From JBCCCJ01 sp039029315 (GTDB taxonomy: Bacteria > Bacteroidota > Bacteroidia > J057): 34,357 nt of DNA. This document shows positions 8,645 through 18,095 of this stretch, piece after piece (the stretch's first letter is position 1; every line of letters starts with the position of its first letter). The stretch covers positions 1-34,357 of the forward strand of contig JBCCGK010000116.1 of assembly GCA_039029315.1 (NCBI GenBank), read 5' to 3'. Both the position numbers and the translations under genes were made by a program. The notes under the pieces were generated by a model. The model saw only the letters and a list, made by a program, of their open reading frames with translations. It was not told where the DNA came from and ran no database searches.

Positions 8645-9556
8645 ATGAATATCAAGTCCCTTACCCAAAATATGCTCATCGCAGATGCGCTGGAAAGAAT
8701 CGCGATTGTGTTGGAAATCAGACAGGCAAGCAGTTTCAGAATCCATGCTTATAAAAAGGCTGCCAGACAGATTCGAGAACTGGATCAATCTCTTGCAGAA
8801 CTCTTCGAGGAGGAAGGAAGAGAAGGCTTGGTCAAGCTTCCAAATATTGGCAAAAGTATCGGGTCAGCGGTAGAAGAATTTTTGTTAACCGGCACGATCG
8901 ATACTGCTGAGCGGATGGAACAGAAGCTGAGTCCAACTGAGCTATTCCAATTGGTTCCAGGGATTGGGGAACAATTGGCCAAAACCATAGTTGAAAAACT
9001 ATCCGTGAGCAGTCTTGAGGAATTGGAGATTGCTGCACATAATGGTCAATTGGAACAAACAGAAGGGTTTGGCAGCAGAAGAAGCAGAGCAGTCAAGGAA
9101 TATCTGGCTACGATTCTTCGCACATCGGCACGTTTGAGAGCAGAAAAGAATAAAAAGAAAGGATCATTTCCGTCCGATCAGGCTTTTGCTGATCCTAGCG
9201 TTGAAACCTTGCTTGCCATCGATGCCGCATATCGGCAGCAAGACTCCTCTGGAAATCTAAGAAGGATTGCTCCAAGACGCTTCAATCCAGACGGGAAAGC
9301 CTGGCTTCCCATCATGAATACAGAACGGGATGGTTGGTTTTTCACAGTGATGTACTCCAATACAGCCCGTGCCCACGAATTGGGAAAAACCAATGATTGG
9401 GTTGTCATCTTCTATGAAAAAGGGGGCGCTCAATACCAATGTACCATCGTGAGTGAATGGCGAGGTGGTCTAGCAGGGTATCGAGTTGTCAGAGGCAGAG
9501 AGTTGGAATGTATGCACCATTATGCCTCACATTCCCCGCAGCATCTTGTTGCCTAG
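8645..9556 (+). CDS. PolX-like helix-hairpin-helix DNA-binding protein without a polymerase palm
   Basis: 303 residues. Residues about 5-60 match the N-terminal 8-kDa helical domain of family X DNA polymerases (IADALERIAIVLEI, then FRIHAYKKAARQI). Three hairpin motifs follow: LPNIG (65-69), VPGIG (104-108) and TEGFG (139-143). The polymerase palm with its Asp triad is absent. Instead residues about 205-290 form a compact beta-rich domain containing FNPDGKAWLPIMNTERDGWF, NTARAHELGKTNDWVVIFY and GYRVVRGRE. It probably binds gapped or structured DNA in repair; the C-terminal domain's role is unknown. Its last 30 bp overlap tail-to-tail with the convergent SDR gene. Confidence 0.8.
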   Translation: MNIKSLTQNMLIADALERIAIVLEIRQASSFRIHAYKKAARQIRELDQSLAELFEEEGREGLVKLPNIGKSIGSAVEEFLLTGTIDTAERMEQKLSPTELFQLVPGIGEQLAKTIVEKLSVSSLEELEIAAHNGQLEQTEGFGSRRSRAVKEYLATILRTSARLRAEKNKKKGSFPSDQAFADPSVETLLAIDAAYRQQDSSGNLRRIAPRRFNPDGKAWLPIMNTERDGWFFTVMYSNTARAHELGKTNDWVVIFYEKGGAQYQCTIVSEWRGGLAGYRVVRGRELECMHHYASHSPQHLVA

Positions 9557-10354
9557 TTCTTCGATAAAGGCATCGGACCCAATCTCATCCCGGCGTGCCA
9601 CCAAACTTAGCGCATCCTTCCCAACCAAATACCGCATTCGGTCAGAAGGATCATTGGCCGCTTCCCAAATTTTCTCCGCAACGGCAATGGGATCAGCAAG
9701 TTTGTCCTGAATATTCTTGCGCATGGATTGAATATGGTGGTTGATCGCATCGTAATCACGAATCTCCTGATTTTCTGTCCATATCAAACCTACTTGCTGG
9801 AAATTGGTTCCAAAGCTTCCTGGCTCCACCAATTTCACCCGAATATTGAGAGGTTTCAGCTCAAAAGACATGCCTTCCGTCAGACCTTCCAATGCCCATT
9901 TGCTGGAATTGTAAAGAGATCCAAGGGGATAAGTGATCAAACCAGCTACAGAAGAAATGTTGATAAAAAGTCCTGATTGCTTCTCCCGGAAATGTGGCAA
10001 GACAGCTTTCATCACACGGATCACTCCTTTCACATTGACATCATATTGAAGGTCAATCTGCTTCTCAGTTGCCAATTCACAAGGTCCATAGACCCCAAAA
10101 CCTGCATTGTTTACCACCACATCAATCTTCCCACAATCCTTCAGGCAAGACCGTACTGCTTCTCTGACAGATTCCGTTGCTGTCACATCCAATGTATAAA
10201 TCCTGATATTGGGATGGTCAGCAAGGTCTCCGGCTTTGCCAACGGAGCGCATTGTTGCAGCTACTTTCCAGCCCCGGTCTGCAAAGTATTTGGCAGTAAG
10301 TTTTCCGATTCCAGCATTGCTGCCTGTGATGAGAATGGTTTTGTTCGTCTCCAT
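9527..10354 (-). CDS. short-chain dehydrogenase/reductase (SDR)
   Basis: 275 residues from the ATG whose complement is 10352-10354. The frame stays open upstream to 10468, but the Rossmann strand begins right after METNKTILITG, so the shorter start is preferred. Motifs: TGSNAGIG (residues 10-17), NNAG (82-85), and catalytic S135, Y148 and K152 in the classical spacing. The sequence is like SDRs acting on lipid, steroid or small ketone substrates (PGSFGTNF near residue 193). The 3' end overlaps the convergent gene by 30 bp, so transcription of one may interfere with the other. Substrate unknown; this gene looks like genomic background rather than part of the sulfatase cluster. Confidence 0.88.
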   Translation of the reverse strand: METNKTILITGSNAGIGKLTAKYFADRGWKVAATMRSVGKAGDLADHPNIRIYTLDVTATESVREAVRSCLKDCGKIDVVVNNAGFGVYGPCELATEKQIDLQYDVNVKGVIRVMKAVLPHFREKQSGLFINISSVAGLITYPLGSLYNSSKWALEGLTEGMSFELKPLNIRVKLVEPGSFGTNFQQVGLIWTENQEIRDYDAINHHIQSMRKNIQDKLADPIAVAEKIWEAANDPSDRMRYLVGKDALSLVARRDEIGSDAFIEELGNKMLRGM

Positions 10355-10785
10355 GAAACAGATTTTGGTGGAATCTAGGGATTTTTTGGCAAGAGTCCGC
10401 CCATATGAGGGAATATGTCTTTGCCTCTCGATAGCGATTGGTTTCAGGAAGCATAGCTGCATGAGCATTCCATTCGGCAGAAGGGTATTTGCAGAACTGA
10501 TCGACAGGCCATGGCCATTGTCATCCTCTTGCAGGGAGCAAGCCAGCCTAGTCGAAAACTCGCCGTTTGCAATAGTTTGCCATTCATTCCCACCCGCTCA
10601 TAGCAACCCAATAGGTATTGCATGCCCTACCAACTGCAAGGGTGTCAAATCAATTGATCCATTTACATATTGCCTGTGAGTTTCAGCTGTTGACTTTAGG
10701 AAAATGTTCTATACAAGCGAGATAGAAGATGGATTCATTTCGAAAAAAAAGGGTTCCAGCAGCTTAACCACACCTTAAGCTTCCC
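10355..10785. other. gene-poor interval with no recognised gene
   Basis: About 430 bp without a supported gene. On the minus strand, fragments in different frames have plausible composition (for example AEWNAHAAMLPETNRYREA around 10480-10420 and GCYERVGMNGKLLQTASFRL around 10606-10547) and could be remains of a decayed gene, but I recognise no family and stops interrupt every frame. Confidence 0.35.
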
Positions 10786-10814
10786 TTGCAAACTTCCCAA
10801 AAACTGGTATCTTG
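10786..10814 (+). promoter_or_regulatory. candidate Bacteroidota-type promoter for sulfatase 3
   Basis: TTG at 10786-10788 and TATCTTG at 10808-10814 are 19 bp apart, matching the expected -33/-7 spacing, with one mismatch in TAnnTTTG. The start site near 10821 leaves about 33 bases to the GTG at 10854. Confidence 0.4.
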
Positions 10815-10853
10815 AGCTAGGACAACTACAAACCTGCTCAATCTCCCATATCA

Positions 10854-12308
10854 GTGAAACCTGCCTGCTTTTTCCTACTACTTTCTGCCATATTCCTTAG
10901 TCTTGGAGGATGTCAAAACGATTCCCCTTCTCCAAAACCAAATGTGGCAATCCTTTTCATAGATGATATGGGCTATGGAGATCTGAGTTGCTATGGCAAT
11001 CCTTCAGTCCAAACCCCAAACATTGATAAACTTGCTGCAAGTGGGATCAAGTTCACCCAATTCTATGTGAATTCCCCCATTTGCTCTCCGTCCAGAGTGG
11101 CATTGAACACAGGTCAATATCCCATGCGGTATAAGATTCATTCCTATATCGCATCCTCTAAGCAGAACAACCGAAGGGCCATGGCCGATTTTCTTGATCC
11201 GAACGCTCCGACGCTGGCCCGAACCCTTCAGCAATCTGGCTACGCAACCGGCCATTTCGGCAAGTGGCACATGGGAGGAGGCAGAGATTTGGGAGATGTC
11301 CCTCTGCCAAAGGAATATGGATTTGACACCTCTCTTGTATCCTTTGAAGGAATCGGGAACCGAGTTCTCTTTCCCAAAGATGGCCTCTGCGAAGCCAGTG
11401 CAAAGCTGGAACGAGGGAACATTATTTGGGCAGAAAAACATAAATCCACCAGCATCTACGTCGATCATGCGTTGGATTTTATCAAAAGTAGTGGAGACAA
11501 ACCCTTCTATATCAACATTTGTCCCAATGATGTCCATGATCCCCATTTGCCAGAGTCAATGGTCCTGGAAAAATGGAAAGAGGTAACGGAGAATCCTTTC
11601 GAGCAGCGATTTTTTGCTGTATTGGATGAGATGGATCGACAGATCGGTCGCTTCATCGATGAATTGGACAAGATGGGAGAATTGGACAATACCCTGATTC
11701 TTCTTGCTAGTGATAATGGACCAACTGATTGGCCATTTTATTTCAACAAGGACCGATATCCTGAAGGCTATGAGGGAGACATGTATCCTCCTGGATTTGC
11801 CGGAGATTTCCTTGGCCGCAAATGGAGCTTGTATGAGGGAGGAATCCGGGAGCCACTGATTGCAAGTTGGAATGGTCATATTCCGGCAGGCAGTGTTGAT
11901 TCCAGTACTGTCGTGGCAGCATTTGATCTGTTCCCTTCTATCTGTTCCTTGCTTGGGATTCAAGTACCCGAAGATCTGGATGGGACAGATAAAAGTCAGG
12001 CCCTCCTTGGGAACCCGATAAGCAAGGTACCTGCCATCAAATGGGAATATGCCAGCAATCCTGGCGGTTCCATTCAGCCAGGAACAATTGGCAATCGATC
12101 TCCTAATCTGGCAATTCGGGATGGAGACTGGAAATTATTGGTCAATACAGACAGTAGCAGGATTCAATTGTTCAACCTTAAATCCGATCCTGGCGAACAA
12201 AGCAATCTGGCCAATCAGGAAGCAGAAATCACACAACAATTGATGGAAGAAGTCATAAACTGGCGCAAAGGCATGCCACTGGAAATGGCTGTCATGAATA
12301 TGGAATAG
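10854..12308 (+). CDS. sulfatase 3, lipoprotein sulfatase (GTG start)
   Basis: 484 residues from a GTG at 10854, the only codon that includes the whole lipoprotein signal (lipid Cys at residue 20, LSLGGC). Active-site elements: D37-D38 in FIDDMGYGD, maturation motif C77-S-P-S-R81, K137/H139 in GKWHMG, a His in NDVHDPHLP, SDNG and a Lys in FLGRKWSLYEGG. All are canonical, so an active formylglycine sulfatase is expected once matured by an enzyme encoded elsewhere. It is followed after 20 bp by the cytochrome/propeller lipoprotein, so the two very probably share a transcript and work on the same substrate at the cell surface or in the periplasm. The specific ester cleaved is not assignable. Confidence 0.92.
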   Translation: MKPACFFLLLSAIFLSLGGCQNDSPSPKPNVAILFIDDMGYGDLSCYGNPSVQTPNIDKLAASGIKFTQFYVNSPICSPSRVALNTGQYPMRYKIHSYIASSKQNNRRAMADFLDPNAPTLARTLQQSGYATGHFGKWHMGGGRDLGDVPLPKEYGFDTSLVSFEGIGNRVLFPKDGLCEASAKLERGNIIWAEKHKSTSIYVDHALDFIKSSGDKPFYINICPNDVHDPHLPESMVLEKWKEVTENPFEQRFFAVLDEMDRQIGRFIDELDKMGELDNTLILLASDNGPTDWPFYFNKDRYPEGYEGDMYPPGFAGDFLGRKWSLYEGGIREPLIASWNGHIPAGSVDSSTVVAAFDLFPSICSLLGIQVPEDLDGTDKSQALLGNPISKVPAIKWEYASNPGGSIQPGTIGNRSPNLAIRDGDWKLLVNTDSSRIQLFNLKSDPGEQSNLANQEAEITQQLMEEVINWRKGMPLEMAVMNME

Positions 12309-12328
12309 AATCTTTTTAGTCAATACCG

Positions 12329-15052
12329 ATGAAGTATTTACTCTCCTTTCTCCTCCTGGTCGCAGTACTGATTTTCGCAGCATGCAGCGACCAAACCACC
12401 AACACAGTTCGGCTAAGTCCTGGCGAATACCTTGTTGCAGAATCAGGGCTACCTGAATATGAAAAAGAAATCGATCATGCAAGCTATGTTGAAATGCTTG
12501 TTGAATATGAAGAAGAATGGAAAATGAGGCAGTTGGGGACCCAAATCTACAGGACGACCTGCTTCAGTTGTCATGGGAACAATGAGCAACCCGGTTCCCT
12601 CCCCAATTCCAAGAAATTCTGGAAGGACGAATTCAAGAATGGATATGATCCCTACTCGATGTATCAAACCATTTCCAGAGGCTTTGGCCAGATGCCTCCT
12701 CATCTTCATTTGGTCCCGGCTCAAAAGTATGCCGTTATTGGATTCATCCGGGAAGAATTGATCCGGGATAACAATCCCTCTCAATATTTTGAAATCACAG
12801 ATTCCTATATAGATGGTCTGCCAAAAGGAGAAAGTGAAGGACCAGATCCTGTCCCCTATGAACCCTGGAAAGACCTGGATTATGGCAACTGGCTCACGCG
12901 GGTATATGAAATGTCTGATGACAACGATCCTCCCAAGGTCATTTCGAAAGGCCCAGCACCTTTGCCCCATGAGGATTATAGCAAAGTGAATTTTGCTTAC
13001 AAAGGCATTGGGATTCGATTGAATCCTGGAACAGGTGGCGTAGCAAAAGGCAATACCTTTGTGATGTTTGACCATGAGCTGATGCGCTTCGTCGGTGCCT
13101 GGACAGGCGAAGGATTCATCGATTGGGAGGATATCCTGCTTGATGATCAGCACAATGTCTATCCCCGAACTGTGGGTCATAGAGAATTCATGACATTGGT
13201 AACGCCAGGATGGGCCAATCCCAAAGATGGTTCCTATACAGATCCGAGGTTTCATGGATCAGATGGTAGGCAATATGGGCCTCTTCCCAGGGAGTGGACG
13301 CACTATAAGGGCTTGTATCGCCACAACGATCGGGTTGTAATCAACTATACGGTTGGCAAAGCTTCCGTTCTGGAGACCTATGATCTTGTTGTGTCAGGAG
13401 AAAAGCCCATCATCAGTCGGACAATCAATATGAGGGGAGCCAAACAAGCCCATCAATTACGCGTTGCGCAGGAAGGAACAGCTGTCTCGGTTCAGGGAAC
13501 TGGTGCCAGTCTTGCAACAGAGAATGGTTATGTGGTCGTCAATACTGATCCTGAAAATGCTGATTTCATTATTTACATGTCTGATCGCCTTCAGTCAGAT
13601 TTGGACGCGGCTATCAAAACTTCAACAGGTCCGGCCAATCTCGCTGACTTTACCAAAGGAAGCCCTGCCAAAAATCCTCAGATTATCAAGAGTCCGATTT
13701 TTCCAGGAAATGAAGATGATCCCTATGCAGTAGATGTGTTTGTTCTGCCAAGCAATCCCTGGAATAGCCGAGTCCGTCTGACAGGCATAGACTTTATGGA
13801 AGGCGGTGAAGTGGCGATTGTCTCAACCATTGATGGAGAGATCTGGCGAGTAGAAGGAATCACCCAGTCTTCGGGTGAAGCGACATGGAAAAGAATCGGA
13901 ACAGGCTTGTTTCAACCCCTAGGGGTAAAAATCAAAGATGGAGATATTTACATTACCTGTCGGGATCAGATTTGTATTCTCCGCGATCTGAATGGAGATG
14001 GAGAAACTGATTTTTACGAAAGCTTCAACAGCGACCAACAAGTAACCGAGCATTACCACGAATTTGCGATGGGATTACAAACGGATGCAGAGGGCAACTT
14101 CTATTATGCAAAAAGTGGTCGCCATGCACGTAAATCTCTCATTCCCCGACATGGAACCTTGATAAAGGTCAGCGCAGATGGAAGCAAATCAGAAATTCTG
14201 GCCAATGGATTCCGGGCAGCCAATGGTGTCTGCATCAATCCAGATGGTTCCTTCTATGTGACCGACCAACAAGGATTCTGGAATCCCATGAACCGAATCA
14301 ACCGGGTAACCAAAGGGGGATTCTACGGAAATATGTGGGGGTATGGAGCGCCAAAAGATTCTTCCGATGAAGCCATGATTCAGCCAATGATGTGGGTCGA
14401 CATGGAATATGATCGTTCCCCATCAGAGCTACTTTGGGCAGAAACAGACAACTGGGGTCCCTTGAACGGAAGCCTGCTCAATATCTCCTATGGCTATGGA
14501 AAAGTTTTTGTCGTTATGACACAAAACACAGCCAACAATGAACAGGGTGGTATGGTTGAGTTACCCGTTCCTCAATTCCCAACTGGTATTATGCGAGCCA
14601 GATTCAATCCAGCAGATGGCCAGATGTATATGACTGGTATGTCCGCTTGGGCTACGAGCAGAATGATTCAGGTGGGAGGCTTCTACAGAGTGCGCTATAC
14701 CGGCAAATCCCTGAATCTTCCGGTAGAATTGAAGGCAATGAAATCAGGAATGAAACTGACTTTCAGTGAGCCGCTCGATAAAACCAGAGCTGCTGACCCT
14801 AACAGTTTTGAAGTTAATACCTGGGACATCAAGAGAACCAGTGACTACGGCTCAAAGCGTTACAATGAAAAAACATTAAAGATCGACAAAGTGACTCTCA
14901 GTGATGATGGGAAGTCAGTGATGATTCATCTGCCGAAGATCAAACCAAGCTGGATCATGGAGATCATATATGATCTGAAGAGTGCCAAAGGTACTCAGTT
15001 CAATGGGGCGATTCAGAACTCGGTGTATGAGTTGGCTTCAGATGAAGCATAG
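12329..15052 (+). CDS. cytochrome c / DUF6797 / beta-propeller lipoprotein
   Basis: 907 residues, with a lipoprotein signal ending at C19 (IFAAC). Residues about 65-145 form a mono-heme cytochrome c domain with C78-F-S-C81-H82 and a likely axial Met at 122 (GQMPPH). Residues about 215-470 match DUF6797 (YKGIGIRLNPGTGGVAKGN, then GAWTGEGFIDW). Residues about 475-800 form a propeller like PQQ-dependent or sorbosone-dehydrogenase proteins, with repeated GD-IY and N-PDGSFYVTDQQG patterns and a Ca-binding-like DLNGDGETD. A C-terminal domain of beta type ends it. Relatives in Planctomycetota and Verrucomicrobiota are thought to be secreted sugar dehydrogenases; electrons would pass to the attached heme. 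The substrate is unknown. Co-transcription with sulfatase 3 suggests a sulfated or desulfated sugar. Confidence 0.85.
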   Translation: MKYLLSFLLLVAVLIFAACSDQTTNTVRLSPGEYLVAESGLPEYEKEIDHASYVEMLVEYEEEWKMRQLGTQIYRTTCFSCHGNNEQPGSLPNSKKFWKDEFKNGYDPYSMYQTISRGFGQMPPHLHLVPAQKYAVIGFIREELIRDNNPSQYFEITDSYIDGLPKGESEGPDPVPYEPWKDLDYGNWLTRVYEMSDDNDPPKVISKGPAPLPHEDYSKVNFAYKGIGIRLNPGTGGVAKGNTFVMFDHELMRFVGAWTGEGFIDWEDILLDDQHNVYPRTVGHREFMTLVTPGWANPKDGSYTDPRFHGSDGRQYGPLPREWTHYKGLYRHNDRVVINYTVGKASVLETYDLVVSGEKPIISRTINMRGAKQAHQLRVAQEGTAVSVQGTGASLATENGYVVVNTDPENADFIIYMSDRLQSDLDAAIKTSTGPANLADFTKGSPAKNPQIIKSPIFPGNEDDPYAVDVFVLPSNPWNSRVRLTGIDFMEGGEVAIVSTIDGEIWRVEGITQSSGEATWKRIGTGLFQPLGVKIKDGDIYITCRDQICILRDLNGDGETDFYESFNSDQQVTEHYHEFAMGLQTDAEGNFYYAKSGRHARKSLIPRHGTLIKVSADGSKSEILANGFRAANGVCINPDGSFYVTDQQGFWNPMNRINRVTKGGFYGNMWGYGAPKDSSDEAMIQPMMWVDMEYDRSPSELLWAETDNWGPLNGSLLNISYGYGKVFVVMTQNTANNEQGGMVELPVPQFPTGIMRARFNPADGQMYMTGMSAWATSRMIQVGGFYRVRYTGKSLNLPVELKAMKSGMKLTFSEPLDKTRAADPNSFEVNTWDIKRTSDYGSKRYNEKTLKIDKVTLSDDGKSVMIHLPKIKPSWIMEIIYDLKSAKGTQFNGAIQNSVYELASDEA

Positions 15053-15112
15053 AGATTGAACCTGGGTAAAGAAGGTGAAGGTAAAAACCTTTCACATAAA
15101 CCCTAAAGCGAA

Positions 15113-15172
15113 CACAGAGGCACAAAAGCTCTGAGATAATCTACTGATTAACAATCACCCCATATCTCTGTG
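15113..15172. repeat. palindromic intergenic element
   Basis: CACAGAG at 15113-15119 and CTCTGTG at 15166-15172 form an inverted repeat around a 46-nt loop, in the 183-bp gap between two plus-strand genes. The extended sequence around the left arm (GAACACAGAGGCACAAAAG) has the look of dispersed intergenic repeats found in Bacteroidota, though no second copy is present in this window. It may also contain a weak terminator for the upstream gene. Confidence 0.3.
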
Positions 15173-15235
15173 CTTCCTTCTTTATCCCAAAAATCAACCT
15201 AATCAGACATTCTTTTCTTCCTAGCTGCTTCTATT

Positions 15236-17239
15236 ATGAATCGGAGATTTGCCACAATTTTCCTACTCTTTTTTGGCACCTGGGATCTCCTGGGTCAATC
15301 CTATGATGTGGTCGTGTATGGAGCCACTGCCAGTGGCGTCATGGCAGCAATCGCAGCTGCTGAACAGGGAATGAAAGTCATTCTGATTGAACCTGGGAAT
15401 CATGTTGGCGGTATGGTTACTGGAGGACTATCTCATACAGACTATGGCGATCGGACGGTAATCGGTGGTCTTGCCCTGAAGTTTTATCAAAAAGTTGCGG
15501 AGCATTATGGGACCAAAGTCTTCTATTGGAGAGGACCGGAACCACATATTGGAGAGCAAATCATGCGGGATTGGCTTGAAGAAGCTGGAGTTAGGCTGGT
15601 GTTCAATCAGCGGGTACAACAGGTCGAAAAGAATGGCCTCAATATTCAGTCAATTAGCTTGAGTGATGGCCAATCATTGAGCGGCAAAACCTTCATCGAT
15701 GCAGGATATGAAGGAGATTTGATGGCCAAAGCAGGCGTATCGTATACCTGGGGTCGGGAAGGCAAAGAGCAATTTGGTGAATCATGGGCTGGCCGCCAGC
15801 CAATCATGCAGACCAGTCACCAGATTGACGCCCGACTTTCTCCATTCAAAGAGGAAAAACGTCAAACCCTTGTGCCCCTGATCAATCCCAGACCGCTGGC
15901 TGAGATTGGGGCTGCTGACAAAGGCGTCCAATCCTACTGTTTCCGCTTAATCGCTACGCATCGGGCGGAGAATATGCTTCCCTGGACCAAACCCAAAAAT
16001 TATCAACCAGAAGCTTACGAACTGGCAAGAAGCTATTATGCTGCAAAGCCGGATGGCCCTCCTCTGATCCACTATCGGGAAACCTTGCCCAATGGCAAAT
16101 CAGATATCAATTCCTCCGTTGGCATTTCTACCAATCTCCTCGATGGATCTAGCTGGGACTATCCTGAAGCAGACTATCCAAAACGAGATAGCATCTGGCA
16201 ATGGCACAGGGACTATACCTTGGGTCTTGCCTGGTTCCTGGCAACTGATCCAGCCGTTCCGACACGTATTCATGATTATATGAAGACCTTTGGTTTGTGC
16301 AAAGATGAATATGTCGACAATGAACACTTTCCCCATCAACTCTATATTCGGGTTGCCAGGAGGATGCAGGGAGAATATGTGATGACCCAACATGACCTGA
16401 TGGAAGATTCCCTGAAATACGATGCGATAGGAATGGGCGCCTACAACATAGATGTCCGCCATGTCCAAAGGAACTATCTCCCTATCAGCAGGTTCCCGGA
16501 TCTGAAATACGAAGTGTACAATGAAGGCTATCTTTCTATTCCTGTGTCGCAATACCAGATCCCTTACCGATCCCTGACCCCCAAATTCTCTGAATGCCGA
16601 AATCTACTGGTATCAGTCTGTATGTCAGGCAGCGCACTAGCCATTGCTTCTATCAGGATGGAGCCTCAGTATATGATTATGGGACAAGCTGCCGGCATTG
16701 CAGCATCTATGGCTGTTCAATCCGACCTTCCGGTTCAACAGATTCATGTATTCAAGCTTCAGCAAAAACTGCTCGACCACCATCAGGTATTGTCCTTGGA
16801 AGAAAATCCCTATGGGCTGTGGAACACCGAGGAATCCATTGTCATTGATAATCATATGAAAGGCTATACAGCCCTTCATGGACCCTGGAAAGTTCAGGAA
16901 TCCATTCATCCAGAACGCTATGAGATGAACTACCGGTCACTCGATGCAGGAAAAGAAGGAAGTTTTGAGTACCATCCCTACTTGTTTCACACTGGAAAAT
17001 ATGCCATCTCTATCTGGTATCCCAGTTCATCCGAATTCAACGAAAAAACACAAGTAAGCATCTATCACAACAAAGGCGAAGAGGTTCTATTTGTGAATCA
17101 GAGCAAGAATGGAGGACAGTGGCAAACACTAGGCATATTTGAATTTGAAAAGGGTAAGAGGCTTCGGTTGAGCATTCAGGGGAATCATCCAAGCCACCGA
17201 ATCGTAGCTGATGCGGTAAAATTTGACAGAATTCCATAA
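15236..17239 (+). CDS. exported FAD-dependent oxidoreductase with golvesin-like C-terminal domain
   Basis: 667 residues. A Sec-type signal (residues 1-21, ending LLGQS) precedes an FAD-binding Rossmann fold: VVYGATASG (27-34), then NHVGGMVTGGLSH. This is the FAD_oxidored family (PF12831), common in glycan-degradation loci of Bacteroidota and Planctomycetota. From about residue 570 a beta-sandwich resembles the golvesin/xanthan-lyase-type C-terminal domain (YAISIWYPSSSEFN, FVNQSKNGGQWQTLG, HRIVADAVKF), which probably binds carbohydrate. The enzyme would oxidise a sugar outside the cytoplasm. It heads a run of seven plus-strand genes and is followed, 10 bp after its stop, by an SDR. Confidence 0.87.
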   Translation: MNRRFATIFLLFFGTWDLLGQSYDVVVYGATASGVMAAIAAAEQGMKVILIEPGNHVGGMVTGGLSHTDYGDRTVIGGLALKFYQKVAEHYGTKVFYWRGPEPHIGEQIMRDWLEEAGVRLVFNQRVQQVEKNGLNIQSISLSDGQSLSGKTFIDAGYEGDLMAKAGVSYTWGREGKEQFGESWAGRQPIMQTSHQIDARLSPFKEEKRQTLVPLINPRPLAEIGAADKGVQSYCFRLIATHRAENMLPWTKPKNYQPEAYELARSYYAAKPDGPPLIHYRETLPNGKSDINSSVGISTNLLDGSSWDYPEADYPKRDSIWQWHRDYTLGLAWFLATDPAVPTRIHDYMKTFGLCKDEYVDNEHFPHQLYIRVARRMQGEYVMTQHDLMEDSLKYDAIGMGAYNIDVRHVQRNYLPISRFPDLKYEVYNEGYLSIPVSQYQIPYRSLTPKFSECRNLLVSVCMSGSALAIASIRMEPQYMIMGQAAGIAASMAVQSDLPVQQIHVFKLQQKLLDHHQVLSLEENPYGLWNTEESIVIDNHMKGYTALHGPWKVQESIHPERYEMNYRSLDAGKEGSFEYHPYLFHTGKYAISIWYPSSSEFNEKTQVSIYHNKGEEVLFVNQSKNGGQWQTLGIFEFEKGKRLRLSIQGNHPSHRIVADAVKFDRIP

Positions 17240-17249
17240 TCAATTCCCA

Positions 17250-18047
17250 ATGAAAGGTCTCAAAGGAAAATCAGCAATCGTCACAGGAGGAGGAGCTGGC
17301 ATTGGCAAAGCATGTGTAGAGCGTCTTTGTCAGGAAGGAGTTTCAGTTACCTTTTCTGATATGGATGAAAAAAATGCGGCCGAAACCCTGGAAAATATGC
17401 GTAAAAAAGGATATCAGATCCAGGCGATTATTGGAGATATGTGTGAGGAGGATTTTTGCAAAAAACTTGTTGAGGCAGCAAGTAATCAGTGGGGGAATCT
17501 TCATTTTCTGGTCAACAATGCCTTTTCCTTCATCTCCAAGGGTATGGATTCCACACAGAAGGACTGGGAGAGAATCATGAATGTTGGCCCTGTGGCCTTC
17601 GCTCATATGGTTCGATATGCTGCACCACATATGCGTCAAGCTGGAAGTGGAGCAGTTGTCAATGTGTCCAGTATTTCGGCCCATATCGTTCAGCCAAATC
17701 GCTGGACATACAATTCAGCCAAGGCAGCTGTTAGTCATCTGACTCGCTGCATGGCCTTTGATCTGGCACCTGACATTCGGGTGAATGCTGTGAGTCCTGC
17801 CTGGATCTGGACGCAAGAGGTGGAAAAAGTAGCCGTCGGAGAACGAGATAAATGGGAACCCATCTGGGCTGATTTTCATCCGATGAACAGAATCGGAAGA
17901 GCGGAGGAAGTCGCAGGTCCAATCGCTTTTTTGTTAAGCGAAGAAGCCAGCTTTATTACTGGGACCGATCTCTTTATCGATGGAGGCTACCTGACAATGG
18001 GCGCGGAAGGCAAAGGACACAATTCTAGTTTTGTTGGGAGTGAGTAG
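17250..18047 (+). CDS. SDR-family oxidoreductase
   Basis: 265 residues from ATG 17250; an in-frame TTG at 17223 overlapping the previous gene is rejected because the Rossmann strand starts at residue 8. Motifs: TGGGAGIG (12-19), LVNNAF (88-92, where the usual final Gly is Phe), catalytic S141, Y154 and K158, and the C-terminal TGTDLFIDGG signature of sugar- and keto-acyl-type SDRs. The likely reaction is NAD(P)-dependent oxidation or reduction of a sugar or sugar acid in the cytoplasm. It follows the FAD oxidoreductase by 10 bp and precedes another SDR by 48 bp, so all are probably co-transcribed. Exact substrate unknown. Confidence 0.9.
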   Translation: MKGLKGKSAIVTGGGAGIGKACVERLCQEGVSVTFSDMDEKNAAETLENMRKKGYQIQAIIGDMCEEDFCKKLVEAASNQWGNLHFLVNNAFSFISKGMDSTQKDWERIMNVGPVAFAHMVRYAAPHMRQAGSGAVVNVSSISAHIVQPNRWTYNSAKAAVSHLTRCMAFDLAPDIRVNAVSPAWIWTQEVEKVAVGERDKWEPIWADFHPMNRIGRAEEVAGPIAFLLSEEASFITGTDLFIDGGYLTMGAEGKGHNSSFVGSE

Positions 18048-18095
18048 TCCCAATTTTTTTTGAGATTTTTTCACACCCAATTCTATCCTAACAAC

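Noticed and set aside
10355..10468. Longer start for the minus-strand SDR
   Set aside because: The added 38 residues have no known feature and the Rossmann strand begins right after the ATG at 10354.
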